From JBDHUW01 sp039809345 (GTDB taxonomy: Bacteria; Patescibacteriota; Gracilibacteria; Absconditabacterales; Absconditicoccaceae): a DNA stretch of 64,000 bases. Shown in pieces: positions 21,755-32,600 of this stretch; position 1 is the stretch's first letter, and each line of letters starts with the position of its first letter. Location of the stretch: positions 1 to 64,000 of the forward strand of contig JBDHUW010000005.1 in assembly GCA_039809345.1 (NCBI GenBank), given 5' to 3'. Position numbers and translations under genes: made by a program. The notes under the pieces are model-generated. The model saw only the letters and a list, made by a program, of their open reading frames with translations. It made no database searches and was not told the DNA's origin.

Positions 21755-22421
21755 AAGTAGTGATGTACTGGTTTGCCATTTCTTGTAGATCAACGAGCTC
21801 TGTATGTGAAAATTTCTTAGCTTCAAAATAGGGATCAATCATCGTAGCAGTTGGGAAGAAGTTTTGCAAATAATATCTTTTTTTTCATTGAATAAGCTTT
21901 GCGATACTTTGTATTTTTTCACTTGTATGGTATGGCTTAGTGACAGTAGTTCTAAATTCATACTCTATCCCACTTTGATTGATGATATCTATGGACTCTT
22001 TGATGGAGTGTTGTAAATCAATGTGAGACTGCGTCAGTGCGGTCATCGTATCAAAACTATCTTTGATATCCATGGCAATATAATCAACGAGGCCGGCATC
22101 GATTAGGTTTTTTATCATAGTGGGATTAGATCAGTTTGTATCTAACTTGACTGCATATCACATGTCTTTTATCTTGCTGATAAACTCTGGAAGCTCCTTG
22201 TGTATTGTAGGTTCTCATCAGCATACTACCACTCATTCAAGGAATCATTTTCTTTCTTCTAAGAATGAAAAAAAATCTTTTTCTGGAATAGTATTTTCAT
22301 GTTTTTTTTGGAGCATTACAAATCTACTATTGTAGCAGTATTTGCATCTCATGTTACATCATACTGTGAAAATCATTGTAGCGATCTTGCCTGGGAAATC
22401 TAAGTATGTTACTTTTTGCAT
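21741..22421 (-). CDS. nrdG: Anaerobic ribonucleotide reductase activase, radical SAM, 226 aa
   Basis: Radical S-adenosylmethionine enzyme that installs the glycyl radical on NrdD. The cluster motif C-x3-C-x2-C is present as GCNMRCKYCYN (~residues 24-34; TGA codes the Gly before it), preceded by TYLDFPGKIATMIFTV. GGEPTIHKELPEF and KLDTNGSNP are the GGEP and following SAM-binding motifs. The group fits the NrdG2/PflA-like form of activase. It is downstream of the glycyl-radical ORF, overlapping it by 13 bp, so synthesis of activase and substrate is probably coupled. Confidence 0.93.
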
Positions 22422-22630
22422 TCATCAGATGAGCATGGGATTGATAGTGAAAATAAAGAACTGTTTTTCGTTTGAATAAGTGGTTTCTCATTTGTTTTCT
22501 CAGTGAAATATATTCTCCCCTCAAATTCAGACTGTTTTCCAATATTAAATTGAGATACTGGTCTATAATATCCCATTACACGAGTGTATATTTCGCATTT
22601 TGTTCTTTGTGGTACGTTTTTTGTTGTCAT
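22409..22630 (-). CDS. Detached glycyl-radical segment of anaerobic RNR, 73 aa
   Basis: The peptide contains KCEIYTRVMGYYRPVSQFN followed by IGKQSEFEGR. This is the C-terminal region of NrdD that normally carries the glycyl radical (consensus RxxGYxRPVxxWNxGKxxEF.xR). The presumed radical site is Gly20, coded by GGA, and Cys12 is just upstream. In other bacteria it is fused to the end of NrdD; here NrdD stops with TAG at 22657 and this ORF begins at ATG 22628-22630, 26 bp later in another frame. The C-terminal PCSSDECKK is extra. It overlaps nrdG. Either a split subunit or the result of a frameshift near the junction. Confidence 0.82.
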   Translation of the reverse strand: MTTKNVPQRTKCEIYTRVMGYYRPVSQFNIGKQSEFEGRIYFTEKTNEKPLIQTKNSSLFSLSIPCSSDECKK

Positions 22631-22656
22631 GATTATATGCTTAATAAAATAAATTG

Positions 22657-24519
22657 CTAGATGGTTTTGACTGTAGTTTCCTCCTCGTACCCTATTTCTT
22701 CATCACACATTGGACAATACTCGTGTTCTCATGCTATGTATCCGTGGTGAGGACATATTGAAAATGTTGGCGTGATGGTGATATATGGTAGCTGATAATT
22801 TGACAATATTTTTTTGACAAGAGATTTGCAGATGTGCCCATCAGAAACTCTTTCTCAGAGATATACATGAAGGACTGTCCCACCAGTATACTTGCACTGT
22901 AGTTCATTTTGATTTTCAAGTGCAACAAATACATCGTCGGTATATTCTACAGGGAGTTGGGTGGAATTGGTGTAATATGGTTTCTCAGATGTCCCTGCTT
23001 GTATGATGTTAGCAAATTGTTTCTTGTCCTCCTTTGCAAATCTATATGTAGTTCATTCTGCTGGTGTCGCTTCTAGATTATAGAGATTTCATGTTTCTTC
23101 TTGATAGATAGTCAGTTTTTCTCTCATGATTTCCATGATCTCTGCAGTAAACTCTTTTCACCATGGAGTACTGATATCTTCTGTATCATTGGTAAAATTG
23201 CGAATTGCTTCGTTCATTCCATTGATTCAGATTGTTGAAAAGTGATTCCTAAATGAGTGTAGATAGCGCTTAGTGTAAGGGAATAGTCATGATTCTAACC
23301 ATTGGGAGATTACACTTCTTTTGATTTCTAGCGATGTTTTTGCAATCTCCATTAGATGCAATACTTGTTGTATAAACTTGGCTTTGTCTCATTTGCACTG
23401 ATATCATATGCGAGCAAGATTGATGGTGACTACACCAATCGATCCAGTCATTTCTGCTGATCCAAACAGTCCATTTCATCTTTTGATCAACTGGGTAAGG
23501 TCGAGTTGCAATCTACAGCACATGCTTCTCACGGCTCATGGAGTATACGCATAGGGATTCTTTTCTCTGGTCGTATTTCCATGCTCATCTTTTTTCGTGA
23601 TATACTGCGATCATATGAAATTTTGAAAGTAGGGGATACCATATTTGGCAGTCATGACAAATATTTCATGAATTACTTCATCGTCTCGCGGAAACTCTTC
23701 GGTGATATTGTATGTGGGGATCGGGAATGTAAACACTCTTCACTTTGCATCACCGTGAGTATAGACCTCAATCAGAGCCTTGTTGATGATACGCATTTCA
23801 GCTTCTAGTTCTCCAAATGGTTTTGTGTATTCTCCATTTTTTATCCCTCATAGAAATAAGTGTTTATCTTTCAAATCATCTGGACAGACTAGGTCCAACG
23901 TAATATTTGTAAATGGTGTTTGTGTTCATCGCCTCGATGGGGCATTCAATCAAAACACAAAGTTTTGCATCTGTTGAAGAACATAATCATAGGTCTCACT
24001 TTCTATATATGCATTGATTTCATCATCAGATAATGTACTTGATAGGCGAGCAATCTTATTTTTTAGTTCAGTTTTGTGCTTATGTACATACGGTGCCATG
24101 TATGTATCAAATGAGGAAAATGCCTGTGCTCATGCTCGTTCATTTTGTAGCGTTCACAAAAAATTTACCAATTGATTCACTGCAGATTGAAGGTTTTTGG
24201 GTGGGTGCGATTCTACTCTGTTGGCTACGCCATTGAATCACTCTTCAAGTACTTGCCTCAAACTTCGTCAAGCACAGTATCAGGAAAACATGTCTAAATC
24301 ATGGATGTGTACATCCCCGTTTCTATGTGCTTCTCAAACACTTGCAGGATAGACATGTGAGAGCCAGTAGTTGGCTGTAATCTTGCCTGAGGTGTTGAGA
24401 ATCATTCATCAAAGTGAGTATCAACTGTTCGCATTGGCATTGACTCTCCAGTCTTGCTTATGGATATATTCTTCTATGGTTTTTTGTACATCTATTGTAG
24501 TCGCACCAACTCCCTGCAT
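22657..24519 (-). CDS. nrdD: Anaerobic ribonucleoside-triphosphate reductase catalytic part, 620 aa
   Basis: Class III ribonucleotide reductase, which makes deoxynucleotides without oxygen. Recognised segments: GYSLGGMILNTSG, HRNGDVHIHDLDM, FTNITLDL, AEMTGSIGVVTINLARIGY, EATPAEGTTYRFAK, YYTNSTQLPV, LQCKYTGGTVLHVYLGE, and the zinc-binding end FSICPHHGYIAGEHEYCPMC. The usual N-terminal ATP-cone (~90 residues) is missing: the protein starts MQGVGATTIDVQKTIEEY. The protein ends soon after the zinc motif, and the glycyl-radical loop is in the next ORF. Tandem NrdR-type boxes lie upstream. It is first in an nrdD, radical ORF, nrdG operon. Confidence 0.93.
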
Positions 24520-24641
24520 GTGTTTTCTATAATAAAAAAATAAAAAAAGGGATCTCTTTTTATAAGATTACCGAGGGAGGATGGTTGTATGGAAAAATTG
24601 ACAGCTCGTACTTCATAGTGGCGCAAAAGATATCTATATAA

Positions 24642-24689
24642 AACCTATATATAGTGTCTATATAGCCCATGCACCGCTATATGTTGTGT
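24642..24689. promoter_or_regulatory. Tandem NrdR boxes upstream of nrdD
   Basis: Two 16-bp sites fit the NrdR consensus acaCwAtATaTwGtgt: aacctatatatagtgt (24642-24657) and ccgctatatgttgtgt (24674-24689). Their starts are 32 bp apart, close to three helical turns, which is the spacing seen at known NrdR operators. They are 123-170 bp upstream of the nrdD start. NrdR represses ribonucleotide reductase genes when ATP/dATP levels signal sufficiency; no nrdR gene is in this window. Confidence 0.78.
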
Positions 24690-24783
24690 TTAATATATTG
24701 TAATAAAAAAAAACTGCAAGGGGAAAAGTATTATTATTCTTTTATGAAAAAAATCACCTGTATTACTGAGTAGGTATTACAAT

Positions 24784-25230
24784 CTAATAATGATACTCTC
24801 TTCCTTCCCCAATCATTTTAACCCTATATATCTGCTCAAGTATCACTAATTTTGCTAGTCAGTGTGGCATTGTCATTTCACCGAATGCGATTTTTTGGTG
24901 GATGTGTTTTTCTATAGTAGTGTGATCTACGCCATATGGTCATCATATAACAAAAATCATGCTATTGTGCTTGGCTACAAGTTCTACAAGTTTTTCTGTG
25001 CTGATCTGTTTACCTTCTTTAGCTAAGAGAATAGTGTATGCATCTTTTATAGTACTTATTTTGTCGATGATCTTTTCGGTCTCCTTTTTTATTATTTGTT
25101 CACGGGATCAGTTTTTTTCAGGTTTAATGTCTATGATATCTATATCTTTTCCTAGTCTTTTGCAATATTCTTCTATGGCACTAGAAAAATGCTTGTCGTT
25201 ATCTGAGATACATATGAGCTTTATTTTCAT
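24784..25230 (-). CDS. rlmH: 23S rRNA pseudouridine-1915 N3-methyltransferase RlmH, 148 aa
   Basis: SPOUT-class methyltransferase acting on the assembled 70S ribosome. Visible: N-terminal MKIKLICISDN, ILLAKEGKQISTEKLVELV, the SAM-binding knot FVIGGPYGVD, and the C-terminal signature MPHGLAKLVILEQIYRVKMIGEGREYHY, where the family has HxLxRxxLxEQxYRA..I..G..YH. Length is close to the usual 155 residues. It is transcribed away from obg with 56 bp between starts. Confidence 0.95.
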
Positions 25231-25286
25231 AAGGGGAATCATATAATGCAAAATAGTAATACAACTTTAATTATACATAAAGGAAA

Positions 25287-26813
25287 ATGAAATTCTATGA
25301 TAAAGCATCCCTTGTAGTACAATCATGAAAGGGGGGAGATGGGGTAGTGAGCGCGCGTCGTGAATCTGGAGTGCCTTATGGAGGACCTGCATGAGGTAAT
25401 GGGGGTAAATGATGAAGTGTGATTTTGAAGGTAAATACCAATATCAACACGTTGGTAGATTTTCATAATCAGAAAAAGCTTGTTGCATCAAATGGTGAAC
25501 CATGAAGAACGAAAGAACAGTATGGTAAAAATGCTGAGGACTTGATAATAGAATTGCCACTGTGATCAATAGTGCGTGATGCGCATACTGGAAGGCCTCT
25601 TTGGCATGCTTATCATGCTGCAGATGAGTTTATTTTATGTCGTGGCTGACAGTGATGAGTGTGAAATATGCACTTCAAAAATGCAGTAAACCAATACCCT
25701 CAATTCGCACTCCTTGGTGAGCCATGAGAAATCAAAGAAATAGAAATAGAGTTGCAATTGATTGCAGATGTTGCGTTGATTGGAACCCCAAGTGTAGGGA
25801 AATCTAGCTTGATCAACGCTGTTGCAAATGTAAAAGCTAAGGTTGCTGACTATCCGTTTACTACACTGATACCGAATCTCTGATCTGTGAAGCGACGTGA
25901 TGTGACTTTCAACATAGTTGATGTGCCTGGCTTGATAGCTGGTGCAAGTGATGGAAAGTGATTGGGAAATGATTTTTTACGTCATATTATGAAAGCACGT
26001 GTATGGGCATTCATGCTTGATCTTTCGAGGTATGAGGCTGGCATGAAGGAATTTGAGGTCTTGGCACATGAAATATTGACCTACTTGGTAGGCACACTAC
26101 GTCTTTCTAAAGACTATGGTGAGATATCTGATGTTGCCCTGGCATTTGCCATCGTTGAAAACAAATTGCAGTTGAGGATTTCAGTGATCAAACATTGACA
26201 GACAGAAGACGTGATGATAAAAGATGTGATATTTGTCTTCAACAAAGCAGACGTAATCAACGATGATGAAATTATTCAAGAGCTCATAGAGCTTGCTCAC
26301 AAGAATATCGCTCCATATTTCAAAGAAAAGTATGCTATCGATATACCTCTTTCGTATTTTGTTGAATACGCTCATATCACATCTACGTATGCGCGTACGG
26401 GTATAGATGAATTTCTCAATGATTTGGTAGAGCAGCACCAGGTATGAGCGCTGCAAGATAATTTTGCATGAGCTCATTATGAGTTTCAAGAGATCGAAAA
26501 GCCGCTTTCATGAAGAGATGGTATCGAAATCAGAGAAACTACTGACGCGGATATGCCTACACTTATTGAAAAATGATTGGTGGATGAACAAGATACCACA
26601 TACGCAAAAGTGTGGTTTATCAAAGAACGTGAAGTAACACGTTTGACATACATGATTCCATGGGGTAATGATGAAGCTGAAATGCGGTTTTGGAATGTTC
26701 TAGACAAGAAAAAGCTTTTGCAGAAATTGATCACTGCATGACTGGTAAAATGAGATATCATACATGTTTATTCGTATTACAATGGCGTGGAGGATAGGTT
26801 TATAAGGTATTAA
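25287..26813 (+). CDS. obg: GTPase Obg/CgtA, 508 aa
   Basis: Ribosome-associated GTPase needed for 50S assembly. The N-terminal Gly-rich OBG domain is clear (VVQSGKGGDGVVSARRE, GGPAGGNGGKGGSVIL), followed by a G domain: GTPSVGKSSLINAV (G1, ~residues 167-180), DYPFTTLIPNLG, DVPGLIAGASDGKGLG (G3), FNKAD (G4). A C-terminal extension of ~100 residues (TYAKVWFIKEREVTRLTYMIPWGNDEAEMRFWNVL) fits the OCT domain. Several G-loop glycines are TGA. AGGAAA just upstream of ATG 25287 is a plausible ribosome-binding site. A terminator hairpin overlaps the stop codon region. Confidence 0.97.
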
Positions 26814-26846
26814 AAAAACCTCCATACTTGCGCAGGAGATTTTTTT
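26813..26846 (+). terminator. Terminator downstream of obg
   Basis: AAAAAACCTCC pairs with GGAGATTTTTT (one mismatch) around the loop ATACTTGCGCA, ending in a T7 run. It starts at the last base of the obg stop codon. Confidence 0.75.
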
Positions 26847-26932
26847 GACGAAAGGTGATATTATCTAGAGAAGAGAATACGACTACCATGACATATTTTC
26901 AATATATCTACATATAAGAAAGTGTACGCATG

Positions 26933-26938
26933 TATAAT
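26933..26938 (+). promoter_or_regulatory. -10 box TATAAT upstream of candidate RNA gene
   Basis: A perfect TATAAT lies in the 720-bp gene-free interval between obg and lepA, after the obg terminator and before the GC-richer segment. No convincing -35 hexamer is seen at 17 bp. It would start a transcript near 26945. Confidence 0.4.
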
Positions 26939-26944
26939 ATGGTT

Positions 26945-27332
26945 GTTGCCCATAATATGACTACATTCTTTTTAGGGAAATGCATACAAGATATTGCTAT
27001 CAGGATACACCAGTCGCGAAGGCTGATATAGTGTAGGTATGTACTAGCCATTTTTGTTGATCGCTCAACTCAATGTCTGGAACCGTTCAAGATACTTTTG
27101 GTATCAAGTGGTGAGCTTGGAGTAAACCAAGTTTGTACGTACAGTTTTTAGGCTGTTTCTCAGGTCGTGATACTACCATCTCTCGAAGAAAGACGACAAT
27201 CTAGAGCAGACCTCACTGAAACGTCGCAAGGGATTTAGGTGGCCTTGTAATGACGAGTAGTCACTTTTTGTTGCAATCGCTAAATCTGCTATCAGATGAG
27301 CTATATTGCAGTGTAGAATGTGCGCCTTTTTT
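26945..27332 (+). ncRNA. Candidate structured RNA, about 390 nt, unidentified
   Basis: The interval 26847-27533 has no open frame I can support. Part of it, 26960-27332, has clearly higher G+C than the flanks and several hairpins: GATAC-ttttG-GTATC, CTTGG-agtaaa-CCAAG, TGAC-gagta-GTCA, and CTGC...GCAG just before a GCGCC-T6 end at 27322-27332. The ends ACATTC (26963) and GAATGT (27316) could pair. These features suit a stable RNA. I looked for the conserved elements of RNase P RNA, tmRNA and SRP RNA on both strands and did not find them. Bases 27333-27533 are AT-rich leader sequence before lepA with nothing recognisable. Confidence 0.4.
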
Positions 27333-27533
27333 CGAAAGAGAGCAGTGTTTTTTAAAGATCGTTCTTGTTGTGTATTAATAATATAGTCTTTTTTTTTATT
27401 TTGTCAAAAAAATTGACACTTTTTTATGTTTTTTTGAGAAATTAGAGTTGTGATAGATAGTGAGCTAATTCTAGTGTGTATTTATTTTGTAACTTTCTCT
27501 TTTTTTAGCAAGTAAAATACCTATACATATACC

Positions 27534-29549
27534 ATGACAAAGAAGATTCGTAATTTTTGTATTATCGCACATATTGATCACGGGAAATCAACATTGGCAG
27601 ATAGAATGCTTGAGATAACGGGAACTGTAAAAAAAGTCGCGCATTGACAAATGCTCGATCGTTTGGATATTGAGCAGGAGCGTTGAATTACTATCAAGCT
27701 CACACCAGCTCGTATGAAATGGAAAGGGTATGACTTGAATCTTATAGACACACCTTGACACGTTGATTTTGCCTATGAGGTGAGTAGGTCACTGGCTTCT
27801 GTGGAGGGAGCGATTTTGTTGGTAGATGCAAGTCAGTGAGTTCAAGCACAAACACTTTCTGTTTTGTATCAAGCAATGGACAACGGATTAGAGATCATTC
27901 CTGTACTCAATAAAATTGATCTCCCCGCTGCCAATCCTGAACGTGTTGCCAAAGAACTTGAACATCTCCTAGGCATCAATCCGCACAATATTCTCAAAGT
28001 TTCGTGAAAAACAGGTGAAAATGTCGATTTAGTATTGGATGCTGTGATTGATCGTTTGCCAGATCCGGATACGTTTATGGAGTTATACCCTACAAAATAT
28101 ACACAAAAATGAGTTGATGTTTCATCAACTACCGCTAGAGCCTTGATTTTTGATTCTGTGTATGATCCATACAAGTGAGTGGTGTGTTATGTGAAAATGG
28201 TATCAGGTTCTATTAAACCATGACAAAAAATAGTGTTGCCATACTCTGATAATACAATTATCCCTACGGAAGTTGGTCACTTCACTCCTGAGTATGCAAA
28301 AGATCCTATTCTGGAGGAATGACACATTGGCTATGTAGTGACTGGTTGAAAATCTGTTCGTGAAGCTAAGATTTGAGATACGATGCTTGGATTGCAATGA
28401 GATCTTGCAAAAAAGATACCTACACAGCTCATTGATTATACAGTTCCGTGATTCAAAAAAGTGAAACCATATGTTTATGCATGAGTGTACCCAATAGACA
28501 ATGCTGATTTCGAGCACATGCGTGAGGCATTTGGGAAACTATCGCTCAATGATAGCGCATTAGAGTTTGAGTATGAAAACTCAAAAGCGCTTGGATATGG
28601 TATGAGAGCTGGGTTTTTGTGAATGTTGCATATGGATATCATTAAAGAGAGACTCTCTCGTGAATACTGAGCAGAGACTATTTTCACAATTCCAAATGTG
28701 GCATATTTGGTGAAAGTAAAATCATTTGGAGACGAGAGGATCGTTTCGTGAAGTAATATTATAGATCTTGTGAAGTCGTGATTGTTTGTGCATATCATTT
28801 CGAACTTTACTGGTAGGCTCAGTCCTGAAGATGCTGATTTTATTGAACATCACGCTGATCACTATATCCAAGAGCGTTACAAAGACCAGTTGTATCCATG
28901 GTTGTTGATTAGATCATGAGCAGATATGCCACTGGTTGGGGGATTGGAAGATATATATGAACCATTCGCAGATGTGGAAATTGTATGACCGAAAGATTAC
29001 AGTGGGAATATCATGGCGCTCGCACAGGATTATAGAGGTGAGATGAGGTGAATGGAATATATAGATGAAACCAGGGTTTTGTGGAGATACCGTATGCCAC
29101 TTGGAGAATTGATAGTGGATTTTTATGATAAATTAAAATCTGCTACCAAGGGCTACGCAACAATGAATTATGAGTTTGCGCAATATATAAATAGTGACTT
29201 GGTGAAGCTTGATATTTTGATCAATGGTGAGCTCGTTGAAGCATTTTCTCAAATTGTTCACAAAGACAAAGCATACAACAAATGAAGTGCAACCGTTGAG
29301 AGTCTCAAGGAGCTTATTCCAAAGCAAATGTTCGCAATACCAATCCAGGCGGGTATCTGATCAAAGATCATCGCCCGTGAGACAATTTCAGCGATGAGGA
29401 AGGATGTGATTGCAAAGTGTTACGGGTGAGATGTTTCCCGCAAAAGAAAGCTATTGCAGAAGCAAAAAGAAGGGAAAAAACGTATGAAGGCGATGTGATC
29501 AGTAGAAGTACCGAGTGATATTTTTTTGAAAATGGTAAGTAGGGGGTAG
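27534..29549 (+). CDS. lepA: Elongation factor 4 (LepA), 671 aa
   Basis: Translational GTPase that can back-translocate stalled ribosomes. Motifs: AHIDHGKSTLADRML (G1), RGITIKL-type switch I (ERGITIKLTPA), DTPGHVDF (G3), NKIDLP (G4), then domain II, the EF-G domain III/V parts (VEIVGPKDYSGNIMALAQDYRG) and the LepA-specific C-terminal domain (AIPIQAGIGSKIIARETISAMRKDV, GKKRMKAMGSVEVPSDIFLKM). At 671 residues it is ~70 longer than usual; an extra segment of ~45 residues (SNFTGRLSPEDADFIEHHAD and following) precedes the EF-G C-like domain. Several invariant glycines, including that of DTPGH, are TGA. Confidence 0.96.
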
Positions 29550-29607
29550 AAGTGAGCATTAAAAAGTAAAGATAGTCTATTTTCTCCTTGAAATATGTGC
29601 AAAAAAC

Positions 29608-29623
29608 ATCACTATACAGTGAT
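29608..29623. promoter_or_regulatory. Perfect inverted repeat before the surface-protein gene
   Basis: ATCACT-atac-AGTGAT is a perfect 6-bp palindrome with a 4-base spacer, 22 bp upstream of the ATG at 29646. No U-run follows, so it is not a normal terminator. It could be an operator or a hairpin in the 5' leader. Confidence 0.35.
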
Positions 29624-29645
29624 ATATTGTCAATTGCATTAAAGC

Positions 29646-32600
29646 ATGATTAAAAAACTGTATAGTATCTTAATTATAATCGCTTTTTCATTCTCATGTG
29701 TCTATGCTACATGAGCTTTTATCACGACTTGGAAAACTGACAATCCCTGAACTACTGCTAGTAATCAAATTAGAATCCCAACGTATTTATGATGATATAA
29801 TTACAATGTTTTTTGGGAGGAAATTGTAAATCCTTCAAACAGCTGAACCTTAGCATGATTAGTGTGAGCAACTACGATTACTTTCCCATCTACGTGAACC
29901 TATAGAGTTCACATCACTTGATCATTTCCTCGTATACAGTTTGCAAATACATGAGATAGAAGAAAGATTTTGTCGATAGAGCAACGATGAACAGGTGTTT
30001 GGCTAGGGATGCAGGATGCATTTTATGGAACAACAAATATGGTTTTGAATGCAGTGGATGCTCCAATATTTTCTTGAAGCAACTTTAATACTAATCAAAT
30101 GTTTCGTGATGCAATACTGGTAAATTGACCTATGAATCATTGGAACCTATCCGGTGTAACTTTGATGAATGCTATGTTTCGTGGAGCTACATCTTTTAAT
30201 CAGCCATTGAATAATCGAAATGTGAGTAGGGTGACAGATTTTTGAAGTATGTTTATGAGTGCTACTTCATTCAATCAATCATTATCGGGATGGAATACAG
30301 CAAGTTGAACAAATATGTCATCAATGTTTCGTTCTGCTACCTCATTCAATCAAGATATATCAAGTTGGAATGTGAGCAGAGTAACAGATTTTTCAAGCAT
30401 GTTTTATACAGCTTCGTGATTTAATCAGTCGTTGTCATGATGGAATACTTCTTCTTGAACAAATTTCTCTCAGATGTTTCGTGATGCGACTGCATTCAAT
30501 CAGAATATTTCAACCTGGAATATGGGAAGAGCTACAAATATCAATGCTATGTTTCGTGGAGCTACATCTTTTAATCAGCCATTGAATAATCGAAATGTGA
30601 GTAGGGTGACAGATTTTTGAAGTATGTTTATGAGTGCTACTTCATTCAATCAATCATTATCGGGATGGAATACAGCAAGTTGAACAAATATGTCATCAAT
30701 GTTTCGTTCTGCTACCTCATTCAATCAAGATATATCAAGTTGGAATGTGAGCAGAGTAACAGATTTTTCAAGCATGTTTTATACAGCTTCGTGATTTAAT
30801 CAGTCGTTGTCATGATGGAATACTTCTTCTTGAACAAATTTCTCTCAGATGTTTCGTGATGCGACTGCATTCAATCAGAATATTTCAACCTGGAATATGG
30901 GAAGAGCTACAAATATCAATGCAATGTTTTATGGTGCATCTACGTTTAATCAACCATTGAATAATTGGGATGTTAGTAAAGTTACCACTATGGACTCAAT
31001 GTTCCGTGCTGCTATTAATTTTGAGCAGAATATAGGGATGTGGAATATTAGTGGAGTTACAAATATGACTGATATGTTTAGATTCGTTGCCTTAAATACT
31101 TCTACTTATGATGCAATTCTAACTTGATTTGCTTCAAGCCCCTTATTAAAATCTGGTGTGGTATTCAATGGATGAAACAGCAGATACTGCCTGTGAAGTG
31201 AAGCAAGAGCACAGTTGATATCAATGTATAATTGGACAATTACAGATCTTTGATTTTGAAACTGTCCTCCTCCTACGATCACGATCACGACATGAATGAA
31301 GATGTCAAACACCTGAATTACAGATACAACGATATCGGTATATGGTGGTCAGAGAGTGCTCTCTACCTGAGTGACTATTCATGGTTCAAGTACGGTGTGA
31401 ACTACCTGATTCTCATGTATTCAAGTGGATCCAAACAATGTAACATGTGGACTGACAATCATATCATGAGGGAATCTAGTAATATCTGCGACAGATATAT
31501 CATGAAGCAATAGTCTATTGGCAGAGAACAACTATATAATCGACACTGTGTTACCAACAATTTCTCTTCAGGTAAATACACTAACTCCTTTTTCAAAAGA
31601 TAATCCTCAGATTATATTTGCATGATCAGATAATCACGGAATAAACTATTGTACAGTCTCGTACTATGAAGATGATTTAGCTTGATGAACGACATGAGGA
31701 GCTTGGCAGACCATAGACCCTGCTACTTCTCCTGTATCTCTAAATTTAGATCCAGATAGACTCACGCACGAAGTTTCTGTAACATGTTTTGATATAGCAT
31801 GAAATACTGGTACACAGAGTACTTTGTTCCCATCAGTCATCACGTTTTCTACTCCAACCACTATCAGTAGTTGATCAATTACCGACGCTCAAGTTACAGT
31901 ACTCAGTCCAAATGGCACCAATTTAGATACGCTGAGCATATCATGATCTGTGTGAACACCAGCACTGTGAGCATGTGCAATAGCTACAATTACTCCGGGT
32001 GAATTCTTTTCTCCAGTGACATGTAATCTTCTCGGTATTACCGAAAGCATGACTGTAACGGTGCAAGCAAGAGACGTATCAAATGCAAGTTATGGGAATA
32101 ATTCAGCGTCATTTGTTATTGATAATTTAGCACCAGTAGTAACAGTTACTCCAACAACGTTGCTGTCTAGTTCTCCTATCGTTGATTTGTCCATATCTGT
32201 CAATGATGATAGAGCAATAGAAAGTGGAGATGTAATCGTGGATCCAACATCTACAATCACCTACACATGATTTGTGTGTAATCAAATCACATCTTCTGTC
32301 GTATCATGTTCGATTCAAATCCTTTCATGATGAGATATTGTGATAGGAGCATATGATGCAGTAGGGAATTATGCATCAGGATGAGCAACATGATTTATTA
32401 TTGACACACTCCCACCTACAGTCACTATTGTTGATGACTTCTCATTGACTCCAACAACGAGTGATACCATCCTTGTAAACGTAAGTGACCCAAGATGAAT
32501 ACAGACGTGATCACTGTTCTATTCTTTCACTTCCTCTACGTGCGACAATAGTTTATCATTTACGGAAGTGTATACTGGATGAGCCGGATTTCAAGTGGAT

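Noticed and set aside
26945..27332. RNase P RNA, tmRNA or SRP RNA
   Set aside because: I could not find the P4 GGAAAGTCC-type core, the TTCGAC and GGTTCGA tmRNA ends, or the GGAAGGAAGCAG SRP loop on either strand, so I left the RNA unnamed.
30242..30799. Two identical 60-residue open frames 375 bp apart as separate genes
   Set aside because: They are an out-of-frame reading of the duplicated segment of the giant surface protein.
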